From assembly GCF_023898315.1 (NCBI RefSeq), contig NC_064614.1, positions 1,050,164,432 through 1,050,228,431 of the forward strand: a stretch of 64,000 nt of DNA, written 5' to 3'. The first letter of the stretch is position 1. Every line of letters begins with the position of its first letter. The notes beneath the pieces were generated by a model. That model was not told the DNA's origin. It did no database searches and saw only the letters and a list, made by a program, of their open reading frames with translations. Source of the DNA: Schistocerca nitens (taxonomy: Eukaryota; Arthropoda; Insecta; Orthoptera; Acrididae). The position numbers were made by a program, and so were the translations under genes. Shown piece after piece: positions 1 to 9,327 of the stretch.

Positions 1-416
1 TATTCATTGCACCTTAAATCGCCATGGAAGGAAAGCCGTAGATACTTGTGTGTTATACTGATCGCCAAACGAGTAGCCTAACGATATCGAATCGTTTCCC
101 CTAATCGCGTGCATTAAATTATCTTTACAGGCAGATGCCAATCTTTGATTACGGCACTAATTATCTGCGATTTCTCTCTTTTTTAAACATGTCAGTAAAA
201 CCCAATTTGCTTTAAAAGAGTCCAAATATGGCCGGGATCTCTTTTGGGACACGTTTGGTCATCATTATCTTCCATATATCTACCTCATCATTTTTTTCTT
301 CGTGTAAAACGTATCGCTGTTTTTCTTCCGATATTTCTTGGAGATGTATTTCAATATTTTATAACGCCAATAATCCATTATTATCCACTATCTATTACTC
401 ATCACACAGAAAAGTA
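1..416. other. AT-rich flank, no gene recognised
   Basis: I see no domain, RNA gene or repeat that I recognise here. The only open frame of note (228-431, plus) is short, rich in Ser/Phe/Ile as expected from AT-rich DNA, and lacks any motif. Confidence 0.4.
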
Positions 417-617
417 GCCGCGAGGGATTAGCCGAGCGGTCAAGGGCGCTGCAGTCATGGACTGTGCGGCAGGTCCCGGCGGAGGTTCGAGTCCTCCCTC
501 GGGCATGGTTGTGTGTGTGTTTGTTCTTAGGATAATTTAGGTTAAGTAGTGTGTAAGCTTAGGGACTGATGACCTTAGCAGTTAAGTCCCATAAGATCTC
601 ACACACACATTTGAACA
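417..617 (+). repeat. tRNA-derived SINE, GATTAGCCGAGCGG-head subfamily
   Basis: The head carries an A box (TAGCCGAGCGG, 429-439) and a B box (GGTTCGAGTCC, 484-494) spaced as in a class II tRNA. The body ends in GTCCCATAAGATCTC and a short tail with TTTGAAC. The same subfamily recurs at 37085-37276 and 44953-45103. It is a RNA polymerase III retroposon, not a tRNA gene, because the body continues far past the tRNA end. Confidence 0.85.
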
Positions 618-1249
618 GAAAAGTAAAGTCATGTTTGAATCGAGCCGCCCCTCTCGTAACGGCTGAAAATGAAGAAATGGCCTCCTTACAAGCCATCACA
701 AAAATTATGTTTTACAAAATTATCACCGATGCAGATTCATCAAAAGAATTTTATGACGTCGTAAGTTTCCAGTTTATTCACTTTTTTGAGGCATGCATAA
801 TATTGTTACTTGAAAACGGTGGATAAACAAAATTATACAGGAAATAAAGTTGAGAATTTACGTAAGACATTATGCAATATGTCTTGACATAAGAAAACCT
901 AAATTTTATTGCAATGTGGTAGGGAGCTAATGTCGAGTGGAAGGATACTGGGCGACGAATTATTAACATTATTAGAAACACTAACCAATTTATTAAAACA
1001 CAGGAAATGATGCAAGACAATATGAACAGCTCACATGTTACATAACTTACAGAAATCACTGAATGAAATTAAAAAAAAAACAATATTAAGTTTAAAAGAA
1101 CATAAATGCTTAGCTTGGAGATCACAAGTCTATACAATTAACCTGCGGATTCCACATTACGAGTTCAAAAAACATATCGAAAATAGCTGACAGGTCATTA
1201 AGATCAGCCATCCACTATCACGTGACTGTTCGCAGATAATTAAAAGGAA
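618..1249. other. unrecognised AT-rich sequence
   Basis: Open frames at 569-826 (plus) and 778-1059 (minus) have no recognisable domain; the first begins inside the SINE tail. A poly-A run lies at about 1071-1080. I see nothing else. Confidence 0.4.
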
Positions 1250-1590
1250 GACCACTGGTTCCAGGCAAACGGATATAAATTCAAATTCAAGGATTTGTAG
1301 GCGTGGTGAAAGGAGGAATCTGTAGTGGGCTTTGTGTTGGATTGTAAGGAGATGGGGAATCCAGGTGAGGTGGCGGTCGAGGGTGAGGCCTAGGTATTTG
1401 AGGCTAGGCGTGAGGTGGATAGGATGGCCATAAATGTTTAGGTAGATATTATGGAGACGGAAGGAGTGGATGGTGCGGCCTATGTTGATCGCCTGGGCCT
1501 TGGAGGGGTTAATATGAAGGAACCACTGGTTGCACCAAGTGGTGAACTGGTCGAGGTGGGTAGCGCCTCCTGGTCGCAAGAGCGCTTAAA
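1250..1590 (-). pseudogene. LINE reverse-transcriptase C-terminal fragment (Jockey/R1-like)
   Basis: The minus-strand frame ending near 1250 reads through a stretch typical of the end of the reverse transcriptase in non-LTR retrotransposons: a WCNQW segment, HINPSKAQ (the conserved 'N..K' thumb entry), then KYLGLTLDRHLTW, matching the conserved 'yLGv.lD..L.W..Hi' block. The catalytic palm and the endonuclease are absent, so this is an internal scrap of about 110 residues. It opens at a point (about 1580-1590) where homology stops abruptly, consistent with truncation. Clade assignment is by resemblance only. Confidence 0.7.
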
Positions 1591-2689
1591 TGCTGGCCCA
1601 CAGACCTGCGTCAAACCACTCGAGAAGCTATCGCGGCCAGAGAGGCTAATAACGAGCGGGAACTATCGACATCAAAACGTGCCCGCACAGTAAACATATG
1701 TCAGCTGCAGTATCTCTGCACCGATAATTTTTCACCAAGTCCTCCTACTTCATTATACAAATACAGCTATACTGCAGTGTGGCACATCTCTCACTGGAAA
1801 GAGGAGAAGACAAATATTTGGGAAACTGAGAACCAAGGGATTAAATGCAGTTTTGAAATCGTATAAGTTGTGTGATTGTGCACATCTGGTAATCGTACGC
1901 AATCAGTATTTGGCGATAGCAGTAAACTTGGCATATTCCACAGAATGTTGTCGTCTTTCTAGTTCTTGTACGTAACAAGAAGGCAGGTGCCATTTGAGGT
2001 ATTTAATGCTTGAAGGTGGGACAAGTGAAACGGCGCAGTTTCTTGTTATTTTCAGCAGATGGAAATAAAAGAAGGTAAGATTGTATCACTGATTTACTTG
2101 TATCGGAATATGTTATTCTGCAAGTAATCGTTTCATTCCATGGATTTACTTTCCAAATATAAAAGTTTAAAGTACAGAACCTGATGGCGTTGGTATATAA
2201 TGGCAGCCCGAGGTAATGGTGCGCTGAAAGACGACAGTTGGGAGCATCCATAAATTGCGTGAGGTGCTTAGGGGGGATGGGGGGTATGGGGGGGAGGGAG
2301 GAGAAGGGGGTCGAGCAGAATCTCACCCAATCTCAGCAAATATCACGTAAGCTTTTTCCGCAAGAAAAATTGCGAGAAAAGTGGATTAAATTAAGTAAAA
2401 CCTTTTTCTCCTCTAAAATACGACTAACCCTTACCCAAAAATATGTATGGCTGGTGTGCTAATGCCGCAAAGTAGCACAGTGGTTCCTAAATTGTTTAAA
2501 CTAGCATTAAATAAAAATGATTAAGCAAATTATGTTTCTTCAATACATCCAACGCAGTCGAGCACAGGTTGATGTATTTACACTAAAAAGACGCATTTTG
2601 AAATATATCACTTGAGAGTAATAGTGGGGGGGGAGGGGTAAGGAGAGGATCGACACAAATCTCACATCATCTCACCAAGGGGGAAGAAG
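1591..2689. other. unrecognised sequence with two G-rich stretches
   Basis: No gene is supported. G-rich tracts at about 2272-2314 and 2625-2640 are each followed by a similar stretch containing GAATCTCACCCAATCTCA or CAAATCTCACATCATCTCA, suggesting a dispersed or duplicated repeat. The frames over these tracts are low-complexity. Confidence 0.35.
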
Positions 2690-3192
2690 GGTCGAAGAAA
2701 CGCCAAAAATGGCTCACGTAATTAATGAACGCCCCCCAGAGAAGCACACCCCGTGAAAAGTAAGGAAAAATTGTTGTGGTCGGAAGAATCTGAAACGAAA
2801 AGTGAAAGAGAAAGCAAGCAATGAAAAGAAACAACTGACTGGATGAAAGAACAAGAACTGGTAAACTGTACGTTGATGCTTCACTGAGCAGCCATCAAAG
2901 AAGAAAAATAAAATCAAAAACAGTCGCAGGAGTTATTACAGGTTTCGGATGTTTCGAAAATTTGTGATTAGACGATGACGATGATTACAATAATTAGTTC
3001 AGTGTTGCGTTGAAATCATTACCTACAAGTAGGAAAAAGTCCTAATAAGTTATGCTACATGTGTGGGAAGCAGGTAATGACAAAGAACTATGATACATGT
3101 GTGTTGGGTGCTCTGCTTGCATTCACGCTGCATGTATTGGCGAAAAGACATCCAAGACTATGTTTGTGATGACTGCTTATCAAAGAAATGAA
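2690..3192 (+). pseudogene. possible zinc-finger (PHD-like) remnant of a transposase C-terminus
   Basis: A lysine/glutamate-rich stretch is followed near 3052-3190 by cysteine pairs in three different plus frames: CYMC, then GCSACIHAAC, then YVCDDCLSKK and a stop. The order CxxC ... CxxC.H..C ... CxxC resembles the PHD-like finger at the end of the pogo-like transposase at 62830-62990, but the reading needs two frame changes. The assignment is inferred from cysteine spacing and could be coincidental. Confidence 0.3.
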
Positions 3193-3239
3193 CACTAAAA
3201 AAATTGATGAAATGTAAATATAAAAGGGAATATACATTT

Positions 3240-3723
3240 TGTTGTGTCGACACGAGAGCCGACACAGTGTGTTTGAGGGGGCCGAAATGCACGCTATAAG
3301 CGCACGAAGGATGGCGTGAGGTCTGAAACAGGATACGTAATGAATGCTATAAAGAAAAGTACGTAGCTCCTTGAATACTTAACTTTAATCCATCCTTGTG
3401 GTTCATCGCTCTTGACTATGCAAGTGAGACTCTTTAGATACAAGCTATGTAAGGCTAATGGCGCCTTGCTAGGTCGTAGCCATGGACTTAGCTGAAGGCT
3501 ATTCTGTCTCTCGGCAAATGAGAGAAAGGCTTCGCCAGTGTAGTCGCTAGCAAAGTCGTCGTACAACTGGGGCGAGTGCTAGTCAGTCTCTCGAGACCTG
3601 CCGTGTGGTGGCGCTCGATCTGCGATCCTGACAGTGGCGACACGCGGGTCCGACATGTACTAATGGACCGCGGCCGATTTAAGCTACCACCTAGCAAGTG
3701 TGGTGTCTGGCGGTGACACCACA
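3240..3723 (-). repeat. 3' LTR of gypsy element
   Basis: In element orientation it starts TGTGGTGTCACC and ends ...CACAACA. It is aligned to the copy at 8417-8899, with the seven differences all single-base substitutions. The gag-pol stop codon lies inside it at 3691-3693. Confidence 0.92.
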
Positions 3724-6700
3724 TTCCTCCCCCGCAAATCGGCGGACGGTCGTGTGATAAGGCTTCCGCCCGCCGTGGGGAGGACCCCATGTTGACGTAT
3801 GCGACGAGGTGGGGAGCCTAACAACAGGCGAGGCTGCGCCACCCGCACCCTGCCATTCGGTCCGAGGGGAGCTAGGAAACGCCTGAAAACCTAGTCCAGG
3901 GTGCACGTCAACATGCAGTGTATGCGCCCGTAGAGATACAGGAGGGGCCGAAGGGTCGACCTCCATGGCGTCGGGGCACCCGACGGGCGAAGACGACATC
4001 TGGTCCGGAGCGGGCAAAAGTTCCATGGTGGAGGACATCTGGTCACGGGAAGCTATCGGCGGCGCGTGACCCAGGGAGGCGCCAGGCGGTTGCAGCGATG
4101 CGTCCACTGCTGGCGGCGCCGGCCGGAGAACAGGCGGCGGCGGCGGCGGCGGCGCGTCGCCATGAGGCAAAATAGAAGGCAGCGTCGGTAACACCTGGGG
4201 ATGAGGCGAGCCAGTAGATGGGTCCCCAGGGCGCTGACCGGACGGCACCGTCGCTGAAAGCAGACGGGGAGCGGCAGAACCCGTGCGACGACAGAGGCGC
4301 AGCTGATTGAGATGCCGACGCACCTCACCAGAGGCCCCCAAAACCAAATACATCGCGCGGCCAAGGCAGCGAAGAATGCGCCCTGCGAGCCAACGCCGTG
4401 AACCTCGATAGTTGCGATAAAATACAACGTCGCCATGAGCAAAAGCAGGAGTCTGCCGCTGCACAGGAACCCGATGCGGCGGATGCAGTAAAGACATCAA
4501 GGTTCGATGAGGACGACCGTGGAGCAACTCAGCTGGCGAGCTACCATCGCGGGGCTGAGAGCGATACGAGGACAGAAAGAGCAATAACGCGTCCTCCCGA
4601 GAATGCGACTCTTTCAACTTCAACATCTGTGACTTGAAAGTCCGGACCAATCGTTCAGCGGCACCGTTCGACTGAGGCGAAAACGGCGCGGATGGCAGAT
4701 GTTGAATACCATTGGCCGTGCAGAATGACTGAAATTCTGCGGACATGAATTGTGGGCCATTGTCTGAAACAATAGTCTGTGGAAGACCTTCAATGCAAAA
4801 AATAGCAGACAACGCTTGAATGGTGGCAGAAGACGTCGTGGAAGACATCCGGACAACAAAAGGAAAATTACTGAAAGAATCGACCACAACCAACCATCGA
4901 GCATTCCAGAATGGACCAGCAAAATCTATGTGCAAGCGTTGCCAAGGGGAAGTGGCTTTCGGCCATGCAAAGAATTTTCGCGGCGATGCGGATTGTTGGT
5001 CGGCACACGCCATGCAAGAAGAGCACATATTCGTAATCGCAGCATCGATTCCGAACCAAGTACAGTGCTGACGAGCAAGTTGTTTCGTTCGCACTATACC
5101 CCAATGTCCTTGGTGAAGAAGCCGTAAGACAGAGGACTGTAACGAACGTGGGACCACAACCCTGGACTGATCATTATCAGAACGCAACAACAAAACACCA
5201 TGTCGTACAAAAAGTCTCTCCTTGTGAGCACAAAATCGGCGAACCAACGGATCCTCGATCTGCGACTTTGACAAGGGCCATTGCGTAGCAACAAAACGCA
5301 AAACAGTAGCAAGGACAGGGTCAGCAGCTGTGGCTGTAGCGACACGACGAAAATCAATCGGAAACGATTCGACCACGTCATCGGTTTCCGAATCAATGAA
5401 CATGCAAGCAAGTTCGGAAGAATCGAATGCTCGATCCTCAGCAACAGGCAAACGGGACAATGCATCGGCGTTTCCGTGCTTAGCAGTGGACCGATACAAG
5501 ATATCGTAGCGGTACTGCGAGAGGAAAATAGACCAGCGAATGAATTTCTGCGCTGTACGTTGAGGTACAGGCTTGTTCGGATGAAAAAGCGATGTCAAAG
5601 GTTTGTGGTCTGTGATGATGGTAAAGTGACGACCATACATGAAATCATGGAACTTAGTAACACCAAATACGAGAGCCAAAGCTTCTTTCTCTATCTGTGA
5701 ATAATTTCTTTGCGCAGACGAGAGCAATTTGGACGCAAAGGCGATAGGGCGATCATGCGATCCATCTTTGTGCGCAAGCACAGCACCGATCCCGAAATCC
5801 GATGCATCTACCATCAACAAAAGGGGTTTCTGGGGATCGAATGGCGTAAGGCAAGTATTTGAAAGCAACGCCGATTTCAACTGGCGAAAGGCGCGTTCGC
5901 ATTCCGTCGTCCAGACGAACGAAACACCTTGACGGCGTAAGCGATGAAGCGGAGCTGAAATGGAAGAGGCATTGCGCAGAAAGCGATGATAGTAATTTAT
6001 TTTACCCAACACACTCTGCAGCTGCTTCAAATTCTGCGGCGAAGGTAAGTCCTGTATGGCACGGAGGTGCTCTGGACTGGGGTGTATGCCTTGGGCATTG
6101 ATGACATGTCCCAGATACGGTAAGTCACGAGCAAAAAACACACATTTGTCCTTCCGCAAGCGAAGACCATTTTGTCGCAAGACCTGAAATAATGTTCTTA
6201 GATTTTCTAAATGTTCGGCTGCTGTCCTTCCGGAGATCACAATATCGTCCAGATAGTTCGCAGCAGTAGGGACCGACGCACAAACAGTTTGTAAATATTG
6301 CTGAAACAATGCAGGGGCGGATGCACACCCAAATGGCAGTCTTTTGAATCGGTACAAACCAAGATGCGTGTTAACCACCAAGACGCGCTGGGATTCTTCG
6401 TCCACAGGTATTTGCAAGTACGCATCTGCTAGGTCCAACTTCGAAAAGTATTTACCCAGGCACAGTTTATCAAAAAGATCTCCCGGGCGGGGTAAAGGAT
6501 AAGTGGCTATCACCAGTTGTGGATTCACTGTAGCTTTGAAGTCCACACAAAGTCTCAGTTTTCCGGAAGGTTTTGGCAAAATGACCAAGGGTGAGGCCCA
6601 GAGAGAAGCCTGCACACGTTCAATTACACCTTGTGATTCTAAATCGTGTAAAGTTCTTGCGACCTCATCACGCAAGGCGTGGGGAACATAGCGCGCTCTG

Positions 6701-8364
6701 AAAAATTTCGGTTGCGCGTTTACTTTCAGTTCCAAATGTGCTTCATAGTTCTTAGCGCAACTAAGGCCCGGTGCAAAAATGTCTGCAAATTCCTCACATA
6801 GACGAGAAACACTGGCGGGAGGCAAAGTCTCGTTCACTGATAGGACCTGATTTACGATTGACAAGTTAAACAACTGAAATAAATCCAAACCAAACAAGTT
6901 CACTGCAGAAGAAGAACGAAGGACGTAAAATGACACAAGTTTTGTTTGTCCCTGGTACGTTGCAAGAAGAGTGCACTGTCCTAACACAGGGATCTGCTGT
7001 CCTGAATAACTAGTGAGCTGAACATTTGCGGCACGCAATGGCGGTTTGCCCAGTTGTTTGTACGTGTCATGATTGATCAATGAAACTGCAGCTCCGCTAT
7101 CGAGCTGGAATGGGATCACTTTGCCTTCAGAGTCCAAGTCGACAAAAAGTTTATTGTCCTGCTGACGACAAGAGCGACTTTCACGTGCAATTTGAAGTGA
7201 TACTGGTACAGAAGTACTTGCGACCTTACGGGATTTCCGGCGACGTCGACGCACACTATTTGTGGGACGAACACAGTCACTGTTAGAGAAAGTGGCACTG
7301 GACGGGTTGGAATTAACTACATGAATGTCCATGGGCGAAGGTTCACGAGCCTGAGTATTCGTGGGTCGATTCCGGCGCGAAGCAAAGGGCCTGGAATGGT
7401 TGTGATTGTCTGATCTGAGCTTTTTCTGGCAAACACTTTGAACATGGCCTTTCTTATGACAGTAAAAGCAAATAGCTTGGCGTGACGGGCAATTGTCACG
7501 CGAATGTCTAGTTGCACACTGCGGGCATGATTTTAGAACTGCATTGGCATGCTTACGTGGCACACGTGTTTGAGAGCTAGGCCGCAGCTGCGCGGACGTG
7601 CGCGAGGGCTGTTTAACGTTCCGTGCAGCGCGCCCGGCGGGCCGGTTAATGTGACACACTGCTGGCGAAGTTTCAAATGATTCCTGAGCAAAGTCAAGTG
7701 TGTCTTGCCTATCTAATATGTCTATCACTTGTTGAAGGGAGGGATTAACTAGTTTCAAAATCTGTTCCCGTATGCGAACATCAGAAACGTTCTGTGCAAT
7801 AGCATCACGTACCATTGTATCTGAATAAGGGAGGCCACATTCACACTCAAAAGCACAATCCCTAGTAAGTCCTTGCAATGTTGCAACCCACTCCCTATTA
7901 GTCTGACCGGCTGTACGTTTTGTACGAAAGAACGTATACCTTTTTGCAACGACATTGACTGTTGCTTTGAAATAGGCATCTAACGCTGACAAAATTTCTT
8001 CATAGGATAGAGTTGCTACGTCGCGTCGGGGAAACAATTTCACTATCACACGGTAGGTGGACACACCTACACACGAAAGCAAAAACGGCTGCCGCTCATT
8101 ACCTTGAATTCTGTAGGCGGCGAGATGGAAGCCAAACTGTCGTGACCACTCCGTCCATGTTTCCTCGTCCGCTTGAAACGGACGAAACTGGGGTGCAACA
8201 GCATGTTGTGGCTGCGGTAGCGATGAAGCGGCGGCGGCCGCATCGGTGTGCATTGCATGCTGACCCTGGACGAGCTGTCCAAGGGCATCCAATAACGCCT
8301 GCGTCTGCTGATTCTGCAAGCGATAAAATTCGGACAGTACATCTGGAGATTGTGGCGAAGCCAT
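3691..8364 (-). CDS. Gag-Pol polyprotein of Ty3/gypsy retrotransposon
   Basis: One frame encodes all retrotransposition enzymes. I prefer the ATG at 8362-8364 (eighth codon of the longest frame) because MASPQ begins a plausible Gag, giving about 1557 residues. Numbering from the longer 1564-residue frame: capsid-like Gag at about 65-240; two zinc knuckles, C287/C290/H294/C299 and C306/C309/H314/C319; aspartic protease motif DSG at 429-431; reverse transcriptase at about 555-775 with YLDD at 711-714; RNase H with D860, E899 and D926; integrase zinc segment at about 1090-1127; integrase core D1154, D1208, E1244 (35 residues between the last two). A positively charged module follows, then a proline-rich tail that runs through the polypurine tract into the LTR. 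All catalytic residues are present and there is no internal stop or frameshift, so gag and pol are fused without a frameshift site. Many antisense frames overlap it and are shadows. Confidence 0.92.
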   Translation of the reverse strand: MASPQSPDVLSEFYRLQNQQTQALLDALGQLVQGQHAMHTDAAAAASSLPQPQHAVAPQFRPFQADEETWTEWSRQFGFHLAAYRIQGNERQPFLLSCVGVSTYRVIVKLFPRRDVATLSYEEILSALDAYFKATVNVVAKRYTFFRTKRTAGQTNREWVATLQGLTRDCAFECECGLPYSDTMVRDAIAQNVSDVRIREQILKLVNPSLQQVIDILDRQDTLDFAQESFETSPAVCHINRPAGRAARNVKQPSRTSAQLRPSSQTRVPRKHANAVLKSCPQCATRHSRDNCPSRQAICFYCHKKGHVQSVCQKKLRSDNHNHSRPFASRRNRPTNTQAREPSPMDIHVVNSNPSSATFSNSDCVRPTNSVRRRRRKSRKVASTSVPVSLQIARESRSCRQQDNKLFVDLDSEGKVIPFQLDSGAAVSLINHDTYKQLGKPPLRAANVQLTSYSGQQIPVLGQCTLLATYQGQTKLVSFYVLRSSSAVNLFGLDLFQLFNLSIVNQVLSVNETLPPASVSRLCEEFADIFAPGLSCAKNYEAHLELKVNAQPKFFRARYVPHALRDEVARTLHDLESQGVIERVQASLWASPLVILPKPSGKLRLCVDFKATVNPQLVIATYPLPRPGDLFDKLCLGKYFSKLDLADAYLQIPVDEESQRVLVVNTHLGLYRFKRLPFGCASAPALFQQYLQTVCASVPTAANYLDDIVISGRTAAEHLENLRTLFQVLRQNGLRLRKDKCVFFARDLPYLGHVINAQGIHPSPEHLRAIQDLPSPQNLKQLQSVLGKINYYHRFLRNASSISAPLHRLRRQGVSFVWTTECERAFRQLKSALLSNTCLTPFDPQKPLLLMVDASDFGIGAVLAHKDGSHDRPIAFASKLLSSAQRNYSQIEKEALALVFGVTKFHDFMYGRHFTIITDHKPLTSLFHPNKPVPQRTAQKFIRWSIFLSQYRYDILYRSTAKHGNADALSRLPVAEDRAFDSSELACMFIDSETDDVVESFPIDFRRVATATAADPVLATVLRFVATQWPLSKSQIEDPLVRRFCAHKERLFVRHGVLLLRSDNDQSRVVVPRSLQSSVLRLLHQGHWGIVRTKQLARQHCTWFGIDAAITNMCSSCMACADQQSASPRKFFAWPKATSPWQRLHIDFAGPFWNARWLVVVDSFSNFPFVVRMSSTTSSATIQALSAIFCIEGLPQTIVSDNGPQFMSAEFQSFCTANGIQHLPSAPFSPQSNGAAERLVRTFKSQMLKLKESHSREDALLLFLSSYRSQPRDGSSPAELLHGRPHRTLMSLLHPPHRVPVQRQTPAFAHGDVVFYRNYRGSRRWLAGRILRCLGRAMYLVLGASGEVRRHLNQLRLCRRTGSAAPRLLSATVPSGQRPGDPSTGSPHPQVLPTLPSILPHGDAPPPPPPPVLRPAPPAVDASLQPPGASLGHAPPIASRDQMSSTMELLPAPDQMSSSPVGCPDAMEVDPSAPPVSLRAHTLHVDVHPGLGFQAFPSSPRTEWQGAGGAASPVVRLPTSSHTSTWGPPHGGRKPYHTTVRRFAGEECGVTARHHTC
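3724..3734 (-). other. polypurine tract (plus-strand primer)
   Basis: Read on the minus strand the tract is CGGGGGAGGAA, directly followed by the TGTGG start of the 3' LTR. This is the expected place for priming of second-strand cDNA. It lies within the tail of the gag-pol frame. Confidence 0.75.
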
Positions 8365-8404
8365 GACACAAGCAAATGAATACAAACACTAAATCCTCTT
8401 TTAA

Positions 8405-8416
8405 GCCTCGTCGCCA
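8405..8416 (-). other. primer-binding site
   Basis: On the minus strand TGGCGACGAGGC directly follows the 5' LTR. The leading TGG pairs with a tRNA CCA end. I cannot name the tRNA with confidence; the first seven bases also match the tRNA-Arg complement seen at 23443. Confidence 0.65.
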
Positions 8417-8899
8417 CTTGTGTCGACACGAGAGCCGACACAGTGTGTTTGAGGGGGCCGAAATGCACGCTATAAGCGCACGAAGGATGGCGTGAGGTAT
8501 GAAACAGGATACGTAATGAATGCTATAAAGAAAAGTACGTAGCTCCTTGAATACTTAACTTTAATCCATCCTTGTGGTACATCGCTCTTGACTATACAAG
8601 TGAGACTCTTTAGATACAAGCTATGTAAGGCTAATGGCGCCTTGCTAGGTCGTAGCCATGGACTTAGCTGAAGGCTATTCTGTCTCTCGGCAAATGAGAG
8701 AAAGGCTTCGTCAGTGTAGTCGCTAGCAAAGTCGTCGTACAACTGGGGCGAGTACTAGTCAGTCTCTCGAGACCTGCCATGTGGTGGCGCTCGATCTGCG
8801 ATCCTGACAGTGGCGACACGCGGGTCCGACATGTACTAATGGACCGCAGCCGATTTAAGCTACCACCTAGCAAGTGTGGTGTCTGGCGGTGACACCACA
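8417..8899 (-). repeat. 5' LTR of gypsy element
   Basis: It matches 3240-3723. Its promoter-proximal start TGTGGTGTC lies at 8899 reading leftward. Its inner end reads ...CACAAG instead of the ...CACAACA of the other LTR. Confidence 0.92.
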
Positions 8900-8904
8900 C
8901 ATTT

Positions 8905-9327
8905 CATTGTTCTAATTTCTTAATAGAAATGGACAGACAATTTAAGCCGCCGTTGCATTCACTGGCGTATACTTACGAAAGCTTATGTTTTCGCGGATAC
9001 AGTTCCTGAACCATTGCGGGTAATTACCCCATGGGACGGAGAGTTGAGGAAATCACAGCTTTGTGATATTTGCAGTTTAGTATGCTGTTCTAACATTTAA
9101 ACTGATTTAGTATAGTAAAAGTAGAAAAACTGCATAAATCTTACGTACCGTTGGTTTTAAGTTACTTATAATTTTTGGTGAAGTGTGCACTGTTCCCCCA
9201 TTTCCCCACACCATATTACTGTACACATGACAAAAATACTTTATTCAAAATGCGAAACGTTAGTGTGTTTTCGTCGGAAATAACAGTAGATATTTTCAGG
9301 ACGTTCGTTAACCCATAAATTTCTTTT
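8905..9327. other. unrecognised AT-rich sequence
   Basis: I see no motif or repeat; the composition is AT-rich with scattered short runs. Confidence 0.4.

Larger units (their letters stand above)
3240..8899 (-). mobile_element. Ty3/gypsy LTR retrotransposon, structurally near-complete
   Basis: Two about 484-bp LTRs flank a single gag-pol frame on the minus strand. CATTT occurs immediately outside both ends (3235-3239 and 8900-8904), a 5-bp target-site duplication. A primer-binding site abuts the right (5') LTR and a polypurine tract abuts the left (3') LTR. The two LTRs differ at 7 of 481 aligned bases, so the insertion is young. No env frame follows integrase. A related solo LTR lies at 30392-30866. 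Confidence 0.93.

Noticed and set aside
3918..8366. Many plus- and other-frame open frames across the gypsy element
   Set aside because: They are antisense or out-of-frame shadows of the gag-pol frame, which carries all recognisable domains.
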